NCBI GenBank assembly: GCA_951813535.1
Contig: OX638345.1
Coordinates: 2,759,158-2,823,157 of the forward strand
Length of the DNA stretch: 64,000 nt
Origin: an uncultured Dehalococcoidia bacterium
GTDB lineage: Bacteria > Chloroflexota > Dehalococcoidia > Lucifugimonadales > UBA3495
Direction of reading: 5' to 3'
The stretch's first letter is position 1. Every line of letters begins with the position of its first letter. A program made the translations under genes and the position numbers. This document shows positions 1 through 8,317 of the stretch, piece after piece. The notes beneath the pieces are model-generated. The model did no database searches. It was not told where the DNA came from and saw nothing but the letters and a program-made list of their open reading frames with translations.

Positions 1-312
1 CGCCACGCCAACGCTGAAATCCATTGCCGCAACGGCGGCGAACCGGGCAGCCGGCAACGGTCCTACGATGTCCAGCAACGCGGCCAGGGGAACCCCTTCC
101 CATTCCTGGCCCGGCGCGGACCAGCCCTCCACGCACCGGAAGTCGTCGATGATGGTCTGTCGCGTCAACTCCACCAGTTCCGCCGCGCTGAATACGGTCG
201 GCCGCTCCACCAGTCCTGCCACCCGCAGGCCCGGCCAGACTTCCGGGCGGCCATGGTGATTGTCGAAAACGGGCAGGGAGTCAAAGACCGGGGCGTGTTC
301 AGGTTGCGTCAT
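1..312 (-). CDS. Molybdopterin-dependent oxidoreductase domain protein (sulfite oxidase/YedY-like), cut by window edge
   Basis: This partial gene reads leftward and runs off the window start, so only its first 104 codons are visible. The ATG at 312 has a good GGAGG site nine or so bases upstream. The visible protein contains LRVAGLVERPTVFSAAEL followed by DFRCVEGWS and WEGVPLAALLD, the pattern of the Oxidored_molyb (sulfite oxidase-type Moco) fold, where the cysteine of the RCVEGWS segment normally ligates molybdenum. No signal peptide or Tat motif is present in the visible N-terminus, so a short cytoplasmic or partner-dependent protein is likely. It lies 15 bases downstream of a CopD-like membrane protein on the same strand, which suggests a two-gene unit. 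The substrate cannot be told from sequence. Confidence 0.8.
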   Translation of the reverse strand, partial: MTQPEHAPVFDSLPVFDNHHGRPEVWPGLRVAGLVERPTVFSAAELVELTRQTIIDDFRCVEGWSAPGQEWEGVPLAALLDIVGPLPAARFAAVAAMDFSVGVA

Positions 313-327
313 GATCAAACCTCCCTG

Positions 328-849
328 CTATACCGGCGCTCCGCGCGTCATCGTGACGGCAACGACCACCACCAGTATCGTTAGTAACACATTGATCCGG
401 GCGATCCATACCACTGAGCGGCGCAGCAATGGCAGGTAGCCCGGCGGTTCCGCGCCGCCCTGCATCGCCTCGATCAGCCGGTTGGTGTACGGCCCGATGA
501 CAAAATCGTGGATCGCGCTGAGCCAGATCACCACCGCCACCAGGGCCACCTTCACCTGCAGCGTCGCCACGAAATGCCCGCCCAGGCTGAAAAAGTCCCC
601 GAACCCGATACCATACCGGGTTGGCAGGATATAAAGTCCCGTTGCCACCAGCAGAACGATGCAGACCCACGAAATCCACCTGAACCGCCGCGCCATGGCG
701 CCCAGCATGTCGGTTGGCAGTACCGGCGGCTCACCCGGCTGAGGCGCGTAGCGCCGCAATACCGGGATCAGCACCAACGCCAGGAACAGGCTCCCGCCGA
801 TCCAAACAATCGCCGAAGCCAGGTGGATGAACACTGCCGCTTGGTACAT
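328..849 (-). CDS. CopD-like four-helix integral membrane protein
   Basis: The protein has 173 residues when started at the ATG at 849. A longer reading to 921 adds a basic stretch that does not resemble the family. Four hydrophobic segments are visible. The first carries IHLASAIVWIGGSLFL, the H...WxGG signature of CopD/YedZ-related membrane domains that often bind heme or copper. A cytoplasmic loop rich in Arg precedes the second helix. The gene sits immediately upstream of the molybdopterin-domain gene on the same strand with a 15-base gap. It could therefore be the membrane electron-transfer partner of that enzyme, analogous to YedZ for YedY; this pairing is inferred. No strong ribosome binding site is seen. 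Confidence 0.65.
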   Translation of the reverse strand: MYQAAVFIHLASAIVWIGGSLFLALVLIPVLRRYAPQPGEPPVLPTDMLGAMARRFRWISWVCIVLLVATGLYILPTRYGIGFGDFFSLGGHFVATLQVKVALVAVVIWLSAIHDFVIGPYTNRLIEAMQGGAEPPGYLPLLRRSVVWIARINVLLTILVVVVAVTMTRGAPV

Positions 850-1026
850 ATTTCGCCGTGGCCTGAAGCGACGATTTCTCGTCCCGGGTCCGCCCTTCAC
901 TACCAGCATACACCCAACCATTCAAGGTTGAACGCTCGGCGTCCGGCGGTTATGCTGTGCCCGAACCCGACCACCATGAGGCCCGCCCCCGGGGAATTCC
1001 CTGCGGGCTGCTCCGGAGATGAAGCA

Positions 1027-1785
1027 ATGCGATTGGAAGGCAAGGTCGCCATCGTCAGCGGCGGCGCTCACGGCATGGGCGCCGTGGAATCCCGGCTGTT
1101 CGCCCGCGAGGGCGCCAGGGTGGTCATCGCCGACATCCGCGACGACGACGGCCGCCAGGTGGAAGCCGAAATCAACGAGGCCGGCGGAGAGAGCGTCTTC
1201 GTCCACACCGACGTGACCAGCGAAGACGCGTGGGCCAACGTGGTCTCCCAGGCCGTGTCCCGCTTCGGTCGCCTCGACATCCTCGTCAACAACGCCGGCA
1301 TCAGCAGCCGCGCCGTGCCCGACGATGACAGCCTCGAAGCCTGGTCCCGCATCATGGACATCAACTCTACGGGTGTCTTCCTGGGCACCAAGCACGCCGT
1401 CGCCCAGATGCGCCAGAACGGCGGCGGGTCCATCGTCAATATCTCGTCAATCGCGGGCCTGGTGGGTATGCTCAGCGGCCACCCTGCCTACAACGCCTCC
1501 AAAGGCTCCGTCCGCATCTTCACCAAGGCCATGGCAGTTCGGTACGGCACGGAAAACGTCCGGGTCAACTCCGTCCACCCCGGCTACATGCCGCCCATGA
1601 TGGGCAGCATCTCCACCGAAGACGTGCGGGACGGACGCCGTTCCATGATCGAAGAGCAGGTGCCGATGGGCCGCGAGGGCCGGCAGGAAGAGGTCGCCAA
1701 CGCCGTGCTGTTTTTGGCCAGCGACGATGCGTCCTACATCACCGGCGCTGAGTTGGTCGTCGACGGCGGGTTCACGGCCCGGTGA
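1027..1785 (+). CDS. Short-chain dehydrogenase/reductase (SDR), classical type
   Basis: This is a 252-residue NAD(P)-dependent oxidoreductase of the classical SDR family. The cofactor loop is SGGAHGMG (residues 11-18), followed by NNAG at 88-91, a catalytic Ser at 140/141 and the YNASK catalytic Tyr155/Lys159. The C-terminus GAELVVDGGFTAR is typical of the family. The open frame extends far upstream, but the start at 1027 gives the standard N-terminus MRLEGKVAIV and has a CGGAGA site just upstream. An acidic residue after the second strand (ADIRDD) suggests NAD preference. The gene is divergent from the CopD-like gene and stands alone. The substrate is unknown; 3-oxoacyl reductase or alcohol/steroid dehydrogenase activity are both possible. 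Confidence 0.9.
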   Translation: MRLEGKVAIVSGGAHGMGAVESRLFAREGARVVIADIRDDDGRQVEAEINEAGGESVFVHTDVTSEDAWANVVSQAVSRFGRLDILVNNAGISSRAVPDDDSLEAWSRIMDINSTGVFLGTKHAVAQMRQNGGGSIVNISSIAGLVGMLSGHPAYNASKGSVRIFTKAMAVRYGTENVRVNSVHPGYMPPMMGSISTEDVRDGRRSMIEEQVPMGREGRQEEVANAVLFLASDDASYITGAELVVDGGFTAR

Positions 1786-1921
1786 TCCCTATGCGCCGCC
1801 CTATCCGCAGGATCGGTGATCGGCCCCCCGGACGCGCAAAGCCTGGGCCGGGCACACGGGACCCAAACTCTTCCCCATCTAAAACCACTCGCATCGGTTG
1901 ATGAAAAAGGAGGGAACCGTT

Positions 1922-2194
1922 TTGCCGATTACCGACGTCACCATCGTCCGCCGTTGCGCCGACTGTTCCGCTGAAATCGGCACCATGACAGTCAAAAAGG
2001 ACAACATGCGGCTCATGACCAGCGATATGAACTGGTGTGAAGATTGCGGGGCGGAAACCCGTGAGGTCCGCGACATCGCGGAGCGCGAGGCAACGGTTAC
2101 GGCGGAACAGGGCAGCTATCCCGGTAATCCTCCGGTCGCGGACGTGAGTGCCGCCGAATTTCGCCGCCGCCGCCGCGCGGGCATCGCAACGTAA
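1922..2194 (+). CDS. Small zinc-ribbon-like protein of unknown function
   Basis: The start is a TTG at 1922, chosen because an AAGGAGGG site lies eight bases upstream. The in-frame ATG at 1901 would put that site inside the gene. The roughly 90-residue product begins LPITDVTIVRRCADCSAEIG and contains CADC near the start and CEDC about 30 residues later. This four-cysteine arrangement fits one zinc ribbon. The second half is acidic, then ends in a basic run of arginines. It is followed after 25 bases by the SirB1-like gene, so it may share a transcript with it. I do not recognise a named family; nucleic-acid binding is only a guess from the zinc ribbon and basic tail. Confidence 0.55.
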   Translation: MPITDVTIVRRCADCSAEIGTMTVKKDNMRLMTSDMNWCEDCGAETREVRDIAEREATVTAEQGSYPGNPPVADVSAAEFRRRRRAGIAT

Positions 2195-2218
2195 CTCCGG
2201 CTGGAGAGGGAGCACTCT

Positions 2219-3058
2219 ATGTTTGCGGCTGACGCGATCCTCGAATTGCAAAAACTCGCTGCTTCGCCGTCGGCTGACGCCGTTGGAGGAGATTTCGACC
2301 TGGCCACCGGCGCCCTTCTGGTCGCATCCACGGACGACCCCAACGTCGACATCGATGCCAGCCTCGACAACCTTGATCGCATGGCCGAAGCCGCGCGCTC
2401 CCGTACCCCTTCGCAGGCCGGACCCCTGGAGGAACTCAACGCCATCACCGACCTGCTCTTCGGCGTGATCGGCTTCTCCGGCAACCGGGACGACTACTAC
2501 GACCCCAACAATTCATACCTTCACCAGGTGTTGCAACGACGCCTCGGCATCCCCATCACCCTATCCCTGCTGTGTATCGAAGTCGGCAGGCGCGCTGGAG
2601 TCCCGGTGTTGGGGATCGGTATGCCGGGTCACTTCCTCGTCCGCCACCGCGACGAGGAAAACCATTTCGTCGACGCCTTCAACGGCGGGCTGCTCATGAA
2701 TCGGGACGAATGCGGCGCCGTGATGCGGCAGGCCGCCGGCGACGACGCGCGCCTGGAAGAACACCACCTGAACCCGGTCACGCCGAGGGAAATCCTGGCC
2801 CGCATCCTCCGCAACCTCAAGGCAATCTACTGGGACCGCGAGGAATTCGACCGTTGCATCACCACCATCGGCGCGCTGATGGCCGTGTTGCCTGACCGGC
2901 CTGAGGAACAGCGCGACCGCGGCGTGGTGCACCTCAAGGCCGGCAATCACCAACAATCCGCGGATGATTTTGCCGCGTATATAGAATTAGCACCCCAAGC
3001 CGATGATATCGAGACCGTCAGGAATGCCCTGGCCAGATTGAGGGGTACGCTGTCCTGA
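2219..3058 (+). CDS. SirB1-family protein (transglutaminase-like core plus TPR)
   Basis: The 279-residue protein matches the SirB1 family (DUF1347-type transglutaminase-like domain). Recognisable stretches are DPNNSYLHQVLQRRLGIPI, SLLCIEVGRRAGVPVLGIG and MPGHFLVRH, followed by HFVDAFNGG. These residues form the degenerate transglutaminase fold. The last 80 residues (about 195-275) look like two tetratricopeptide-type helical hairpins, with LKAIYWDREEFDRC and HLKAGNHQQSADDF. A good GGAGAGGGAG stretch precedes the ATG at 2219. SirB1 members are widespread but lack an agreed biochemical role, and the catalytic Cys of true transglutaminases is not evident here. The gene lies 25 bases after the zinc-ribbon gene and 36 before the DM13 gene. 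Confidence 0.85.
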   Translation: MFAADAILELQKLAASPSADAVGGDFDLATGALLVASTDDPNVDIDASLDNLDRMAEAARSRTPSQAGPLEELNAITDLLFGVIGFSGNRDDYYDPNNSYLHQVLQRRLGIPITLSLLCIEVGRRAGVPVLGIGMPGHFLVRHRDEENHFVDAFNGGLLMNRDECGAVMRQAAGDDARLEEHHLNPVTPREILARILRNLKAIYWDREEFDRCITTIGALMAVLPDRPEEQRDRGVVHLKAGNHQQSADDFAAYIELAPQADDIETVRNALARLRGTLS

Positions 3059-3094
3059 TCCCGCATAACCTATCCCAAATAATGGAGCGCGATA

Positions 3095-3709
3095 ATGCTT
3101 CGATACTTGCTGATCGGATCCGGAATTCTCATTGTGATTCCCCTGGCGTGGCTGGCCTGGTGGCTCCTCAGCCCATTGGTCATCACGACGGAAGTTAACG
3201 AGGACTTTCCCCTGGCCACCCGGGCCGTCGTCCCCGCCAACATGACCATGGCCGAAGTCGAAGGCGCCATGGCCGCCGCGGCCAACCTGGAGCGTCCCAT
3301 CGACGAGGTCATGCCCGATGCATCGGGTTCAGCGGGTTCCCAAGCCCAGCCCCAGGCCGGCCTCACCGGCCAATTCCGCGATGCCGACTCCTTCCATAAA
3401 GGCGCCGGCACGGCCACGGTCTATGACCTGGGGTCGGAAGACGGGCACATCCTGAGGTTGGAGGACTTCCGCGTGACCAACGGGCCGGACCTGCGCGTGC
3501 TGCTGGCCAACGCCACCAACCCTGAGAGCCATTCCGACCTCGAAGACGCGGGCTATGTCGAATTGGGCAAGCTGAAAGGCAACGTCGGCTCGCAAAACTA
3601 TGACATCCCGTCCAGCGTATCGCTGGCCGACGTGCAGAGCGTGGTCATATACTGCAACCCGTTCCGAGTGGTGTTCAGCGTCGCCACGCTGGGGACTTCA
3701 TCAGGATAA
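3095..3709 (+). CDS. Membrane-anchored DM13-domain protein
   Basis: The 204-residue protein has one N-terminal membrane helix (about residues 4-30, rich in Leu/Ile/Trp) and an extracytoplasmic remainder. Residues from about 90 to the end form a DM13 domain: GQFRDADSFHKGAGTATVY, HILRLEDFRVTNGPDLRVLL, and the late VVIYCNPFRVVFSVA carrying the conserved cysteine. DM13 domains are thought to be redox-active modules related to DOMON-type heme proteins; in eukaryotes they occur in extracellular proteins. The spacer between helix and domain is Ala/Gln/Gly-rich and probably flexible. The gene lies between the SirB1-like gene and the GH15 gene, 21 bases before the latter. Its function here is unknown. 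Confidence 0.8.
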   Translation: MLRYLLIGSGILIVIPLAWLAWWLLSPLVITTEVNEDFPLATRAVVPANMTMAEVEGAMAAAANLERPIDEVMPDASGSAGSQAQPQAGLTGQFRDADSFHKGAGTATVYDLGSEDGHILRLEDFRVTNGPDLRVLLANATNPESHSDLEDAGYVELGKLKGNVGSQNYDIPSSVSLADVQSVVIYCNPFRVVFSVATLGTSSG

Positions 3710-3730
3710 TCACCAAGTGAGGGCCGAATT

Positions 3731-5572
3731 ATGGCCTACCTGCCGATAGAAGACTACGGAATCGTCGGCAACATGCGCACCTGTGCCCTGATCGGGGTCA
3801 ACGGGTCCGTCGACTGGTTCTGCTGCCCCGACTTCGATTCCCCCAGCGTGTTCGGCGCAATTCTGGACGACAAGAAGGGCGGTTACTTCAAGGTCGCTCC
3901 CCTGCTCGACGCTCCGCCCGTGCAGCGCCAGGTCTACTGGCCGGACACCAACGTCCTGATCACCAGGTTTCTCGCCGAAAACGGCGTCGCCGAGGTCATC
4001 GACTTCATGCCCGTTGCGACGCCCGGACGCCCGCACCACCACACAGAGTTGATCCGCCGCGTCAATTGCGTTCGCGGCGTGGTCCCGTTCTTCCTGGAAT
4101 GCTATCCCGCGTTCAACTACGCCCGTGACCGCCACCAGGTCGAACTCAACGAAAATGGGGCAGCTTTCATTTCCAACGACCTTGGCCTCCAGTTGTCCAC
4201 CGACATCCTGCTCGAACAACACGACGGCGGTGTGATCGGCGCGTTCGTCCTCAACGAGGGGCAATCATCCACCTTCTCCATCGGCGTCATGGGGGACGAG
4301 ACCTCCGACTACCATCCTCCATCGGAGCAGGAAGGCACTGCCCTGTTCGAGGAAACCGTTGCCTATTGGCGGAACTGGCTATCCCAATGCACCTACAAGG
4401 GCCGGTGGCGGGAGATGGTCGAGCGTTCCGCCCTCGTCCTCAAGCTGCTCACCTACGAGCCGACCGGCGCCATTGTCGCCGCGCCAACCTGCAGCCTCCC
4501 CGAGGAATTGGGAGGCGTCCGCAATTGGGACTATCGCTACACCTGGATCCGCGACGCCGCCTTCACCCTGTACGCCTTGCTCCGCATCGGTTTCACCAAT
4601 GAGGCCAGTAATTTCATGCACTGGCTCGAAGCCCAGATCGACCCCTTCGACGGCGACTGGAGCAACATCCAGATCCTCTACGGCATCGACGGTCGCCGCA
4701 GCCTCAACGAAGTGACTCTGGACCACCTGGACGGCTATCGTGGCTCGAAGCCCGTCCGCATCGGCAACGGCGCGTACGACCAGCTCCAGCTCGACATATA
4801 CGGCGAGCTCATGGACTCGGTCTACCTGTTCAACCGGTATGGCGAACCCATATCCTTCGACTTCTGGACGAAGCTCCGTCAGATGACCAACTGGGTCTGC
4901 GACAACTGGCGCCTGGCCGACGAGGGCATCTGGGAAACCCGCGGCGGTCGCCAGCAGTTCGTCTACTCCAAGCTCATGTGTTGGGTCATGCTCGACCGCG
5001 CGCTCAAACTGTCCGAGCTGCGCTCGTTCCCCTCCGAGCGCCAGCGCTGGATCTCCACTCGTGATGAGATTTACGAGGAGATTCAATCTCGTGGCTGGAA
5101 CCAGGATCGACAGGCCTTCGTCCAGCACTACGGCAGCGACTCGCTGGACGCATCCAACCTGCTCATGCCACTGGTCTTCTTCATGTCGCCAACCGACCCC
5201 CGCATGTTGAGCACCATCGACGCCATCAATTGCAGCCCTCAGCAGGGCGGGTTGGTGTCCGACAGTCTGGTCTACCGCTACAATCATGAGCAATTCACCG
5301 ACGGCCTGACCGGGTTCGAGGGCACGTTCAACATGTGCACCTTCTGGCTGGTGGAAGCGCTGACCCGCGCCGGCTGGGGCGACCCCCGCCGCCTCGACCA
5401 GGCTCGTCTCATGTTCGAGAAGATGCTGGGATACGCCAACCACCTCGGCCTGTACGCCGAGGAGACCGGCCCCAGCGGCGAGGGACTCGGCAATTTCCCC
5501 CAGGCTTTCACCCATCTCGCCCTGATCAGCAGCGCGTTCAACCTCGACCGTGCGCTGGCCGGCATCCGCTGA
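3731..5572 (+). CDS. Glycoside hydrolase family 15 (glucoamylase/trehalase-like)
   Basis: The 613-residue protein is a full-length bacterial GH15 enzyme. The N-terminal domain begins [19 protein letters not shown] and [18 protein letters not shown], which is diagnostic. The (alpha/alpha)6 catalytic barrel carries [19 protein letters not shown] near residue 260. The late motif [19 protein letters not shown] (about residue 576) contains the second catalytic Glu. No signal peptide is seen, so the enzyme should act in the cytoplasm on alpha-glucosides such as trehalose, maltodextrin or a glucosyl conjugate. GAGGG lies just upstream of the ATG at 3731. It is followed after 18 bases by the SMP-30-type lactonase, hinting at sequential sugar or lactone handling. 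Confidence 0.93.
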   Translation: MAYLPIEDYGIVGNMRTCALIGVNGSVDWFCCPDFDSPSVFGAILDDKKGGYFKVAPLLDAPPVQRQVYWPDTNVLITRFLAENGVAEVIDFMPVATPGRPHHHTELIRRVNCVRGVVPFFLECYPAFNYARDRHQVELNENGAAFISNDLGLQLSTDILLEQHDGGVIGAFVLNEGQSSTFSIGVMGDETSDYHPPSEQEGTALFEETVAYWRNWLSQCTYKGRWREMVERSALVLKLLTYEPTGAIVAAPTCSLPEELGGVRNWDYRYTWIRDAAFTLYALLRIGFTNEASNFMHWLEAQIDPFDGDWSNIQILYGIDGRRSLNEVTLDHLDGYRGSKPVRIGNGAYDQLQLDIYGELMDSVYLFNRYGEPISFDFWTKLRQMTNWVCDNWRLADEGIWETRGGRQQFVYSKLMCWVMLDRALKLSELRSFPSERQRWISTRDEIYEEIQSRGWNQDRQAFVQHYGSDSLDASNLLMPLVFFMSPTDPRMLSTIDAINCSPQQGGLVSDSLVYRYNHEQFTDGLTGFEGTFNMCTFWLVEALTRAGWGDPRRLDQARLMFEKMLGYANHLGLYAEETGPSGEGLGNFPQAFTHLALISSAFNLDRALAGIR

Positions 5573-5590
5573 CCGACAAGGAGCAAAACC

Positions 5591-6508
5591 ATGCCCATCG
5601 AACAGGTGTCACCCGGTCTGGAACGGATCATAGACCTCGACCAAGAGGTCGAATGGCTCGCCAGCGGCTTCGGCGGCGACGGTTCAGCCCTGGGCGTACC
5701 GTGGTGGCCGGCGGAGGGCCCGGTCTGGATTCAGGAGGGCGGTTATCTGCTCTTCAGCGACATCGGCGGCAACCGTCGCATGCGGTTCAACGACGCCGAC
5801 GGCCTGTCTGAATTCCAGTTGGGCACCAACGAGGCCAACGGCCTGGCCCGTGATCCTCAGGGCCGGCTCCTGGCCTGCGAGCACGACGCCCGTCGAGTGA
5901 CCCGCCAGGAGGCCGACGGCAGCATCACCGTCGTTGCCGACAACTACCAGGGCAAGCGACTCAACCGCCCCAATGACCTCGTGGTGAAGTCCGACGGCGC
6001 CATCTACTTCACCGACCCGTACCGCGATACCTACCCCGGCATGGAACTCGGTTTCGCCGGCGTGTATCGAGTGTCCCCTGACCTCACCGAAATCACGCTG
6101 CTGATCGACGACTACGTCGGCCCCAACGGCATCTGCTTCTCGCCCGGCGAGAGCATCCTGTACGTCAACGACTCCCGAGTTGGCCTGATCAAGGCGTGGG
6201 ATGTGCGACCAGACGGCGGAATCGAAAACGGCCGTCTCCTCTGTGTCCTCGCCGATGAACGTCCCGGCGTGCCCGACGGCATGAAGTGCGACCTCGAGGG
6301 CAACATCTACGTGACCGGCCCCGGCGGCGTCTGGATCGTCGCTCCCGACGGACGGCATCTCGGCAACATCGCCCTCGGCAATGGCAAGCGCGCCACCAAC
6401 GTCGGCTTCGGCGGCGGAGACTGGAAGACCCTTTACATCACCACTTTCGAAGAGCTTGGCCGCGTCCGCGTGAATATCCCCGGAGTTCCGGTTCCCCGGA
6501 TCATCTGA
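5591..6508 (+). CDS. SMP-30/gluconolactonase-like beta-propeller hydrolase
   Basis: The 305-residue protein is a six-bladed SMP-30/LRE-type propeller. Diagnostic segments are GPVWIQEGGYLLFSDIGGN, RLNRPNDLVVKSDGAIYFTDP, GPNGICFSPGESILYVNDS and PDGMKCDLEGNIYVTGPGG. These hold the Glu, Asn and Asp metal ligands of the family. Members hydrolyse sugar lactones such as gluconolactone or other esters using a bound divalent metal. The start at 5591 has an AAGGAG site eight bases upstream. It is preceded by the GH15 gene and followed by a hairpin at 6531-6556 that probably ends the transcript. No signal peptide is visible. The real substrate cannot be deduced. Confidence 0.92.
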   Translation: MPIEQVSPGLERIIDLDQEVEWLASGFGGDGSALGVPWWPAEGPVWIQEGGYLLFSDIGGNRRMRFNDADGLSEFQLGTNEANGLARDPQGRLLACEHDARRVTRQEADGSITVVADNYQGKRLNRPNDLVVKSDGAIYFTDPYRDTYPGMELGFAGVYRVSPDLTEITLLIDDYVGPNGICFSPGESILYVNDSRVGLIKAWDVRPDGGIENGRLLCVLADERPGVPDGMKCDLEGNIYVTGPGGVWIVAPDGRHLGNIALGNGKRATNVGFGGGDWKTLYITTFEELGRVRVNIPGVPVPRII

Positions 6509-6530
6509 GCGGCACGGCAACCGGAACGAG

Positions 6531-6556
6531 AAGGGCGGGTTTTCGGACCCGCCCTT
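6531..6556. terminator. GC-rich hairpin, bidirectional terminator between convergent genes
   Basis: A perfect nine-base stem (AAGGGCGGG at 6531-6539 with CCCGCCCTT at 6548-6556) closes an eight-base loop. It lies 22 bases after the lactonase stop and 24 bases after the convergent GMC gene stop. No long U-run follows in either direction, so it may be an intrinsic terminator of the U-poor type. Confidence 0.7.
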
Positions 6557-6580
6557 CGCCATGACTGCTCTCGTTGCGGA

Positions 6581-8125
6581 CTATCTCCCGGTGCGAATGT
6601 AGTCCGCGACCTTCTCGCCGATCATTATGGTGGTGGCGTTGGTGTTCGCCCGTATGCAGTCCGGCATGACGGACGCGTCGGCCACCCGGATGTTCTCCAA
6701 TCCATGGATCCTGCCCTGTTGGTCCACCACCGCCATGTCGTCACTCGCCGGCCCCATCTTGCACGTTCCTGAAACGTGGTGCGACGTGCCCGAGTTCCGC
6801 ATCAGCCAGTCGTCCAGCGAACCATCGGACGTCAGGTCCGCGTCCACCGGGTTCACCCGCTCGAGCAGGATCTCCCGGTAGGACGGGTGCTCGCCAATCT
6901 CGATACAGGTCCGGATCGCTTTCCGCATTCGTTCCAGGTCGAACGGCTCTTGATAGTAGTTGTAGTCCAGGTACGGGTACTCCAGCGGATCGCTGGACTT
7001 CAGCCTCAACTCGCCCTTGCCCAACGCCAGTTGCAGGCTTGCGCTTATCCCGATGTAGTTCTCGTCGTCGTCGATGACCACCTGCGCCGGCCGATGCTCC
7101 GAGGTCATCAGCAGGGGCGAAATCTGCATGTCGTTCCGCAGGTACGAGTCCTCCACCGTGTACCGCAGCCCCACCTGGATCGCCGCAGCCTGCACGTCCG
7201 GTCGATCCCCGGCTGCCCGAAACAGCACACAGGCGGAGGGATGGTCGCGCAGGTTCTGCCCAACGCCCGGCAGTTCGTGGATCACTGGAATGCCGACTTC
7301 ACGCAGGTGGTCTGCCGGGCCGATCCCCGAAAGCAACAGCAACTGCGGCGACGCAATCGCCCCGCTGCTCACCACGATCTGATCGCCTTCAACGACAAAC
7401 CGGTCGCCTCCGCTCTCCACCTCCACGCCAACCGCCCGCTTTCCGTCGAAAACTACCCGGCACGCCTGCACGTTGGCCCTGATGGTCAAGTTCAGTCGGT
7501 GTCGCGCCAGATTCAGGTAGGCCAACGCGGTGCTGATCCGAACGCCGTCAAGGGTATTTCGAGCCCGTGGCGACACTCCGGTCGACTCGGGATGGTTTTG
7601 ATCCGGGTCGTCGTTGAACCCCAGCGCCACCGCCGCATCCTTAAACGCCACCGAGTGCGGCAGCCACTCGTCCCGGCGATACCGTCGCACCGGTATGGGC
7701 CCGTCCGTGCCATGCCAGTCGTCCTGAAAGTCATGGTCGTTTTCCATCCGGCGGAAAAACGGCAGCACGCTGGTGTAGCCCCATTCGTCGTTGCCCCATT
7801 CGGCCCAGCGGTCGTAGTCCTCCGGTATGCCGCGATACAACACCTGCCCGTTGATGGCCGAGGAGCCGCCAGTAGCTTTGCCGCGCGGGATCACCAGGTC
7901 GGTCTGCTGCGCCGTCACCCTGGCGCTGTAGGCCCAACTGTGCGGGCCATAGGCCGAGAAGAACACGTTGTTGCCCAGCTTCAGATCATCCGGCAGGTGG
8001 TTGAAGTCGGGGTAGTCGGGTCCCGCCTCCAGCAGCAACACGCTCTTGTCCGGGTCTTCAGAGAGGCGGGTGGCGATGGTGGATCCGGCCGAACCGGCGC
8101 CGACCACAATATAGTCGTATCGCAT
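6581..8125 (-). CDS. GMC-family FAD oxidoreductase (choline dehydrogenase-like)
   Basis: The 514-residue enzyme starts at the ATG at 8125, preceded on its strand by AGGAGGT with a four-base spacing. The frame stays open upstream, but that region lacks family similarity. The N-terminus YDYIVVGAGSAGSTIATRL is the FAD-binding Rossmann motif, followed by LLLEAGP. GKATGGSSAINGQVLYRG is the GMC signature 1 region, and SGAIASPQLLLLSGIGP is signature 2. The C-terminus carries SHHVSGTCKMG with the catalytic His pair and NTNATTIMIGEK. The family oxidises alcohols, choline or other polyols. The gene stands alone between two promoters and converges on the lactonase. Its substrate is unknown. Confidence 0.93.
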   Translation of the reverse strand: MRYDYIVVGAGSAGSTIATRLSEDPDKSVLLLEAGPDYPDFNHLPDDLKLGNNVFFSAYGPHSWAYSARVTAQQTDLVIPRGKATGGSSAINGQVLYRGIPEDYDRWAEWGNDEWGYTSVLPFFRRMENDHDFQDDWHGTDGPIPVRRYRRDEWLPHSVAFKDAAVALGFNDDPDQNHPESTGVSPRARNTLDGVRISTALAYLNLARHRLNLTIRANVQACRVVFDGKRAVGVEVESGGDRFVVEGDQIVVSSGAIASPQLLLLSGIGPADHLREVGIPVIHELPGVGQNLRDHPSACVLFRAAGDRPDVQAAAIQVGLRYTVEDSYLRNDMQISPLLMTSEHRPAQVVIDDDENYIGISASLQLALGKGELRLKSSDPLEYPYLDYNYYQEPFDLERMRKAIRTCIEIGEHPSYREILLERVNPVDADLTSDGSLDDWLMRNSGTSHHVSGTCKMGPASDDMAVVDQQGRIHGLENIRVADASVMPDCIRANTNATTIMIGEKVADYIRTGR

Positions 8126-8317
8126 CTGGACCTCCTGTCGCGGTGTGTGATTGGCTGGCGCAATACTAGCCGACACCGATTGCACGGGCAAGGAACCGCC
8201 AACCCAAAAGAGACTCACGCGCTCCCGCCCCGACGCCCTGTTCGGTGGCCCGCATCCGCCAAAATCACTGACACGCACTCGCCGTCCGAGTGCAGACCCT
8301 GTGCTAGAATCCTCGCG

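Noticed and set aside
6776..8317. Upstream extension of the dprA frame
   Set aside because: It runs antisense through the GMC oxidoreductase. The family N-terminus of DprA begins at 8318.
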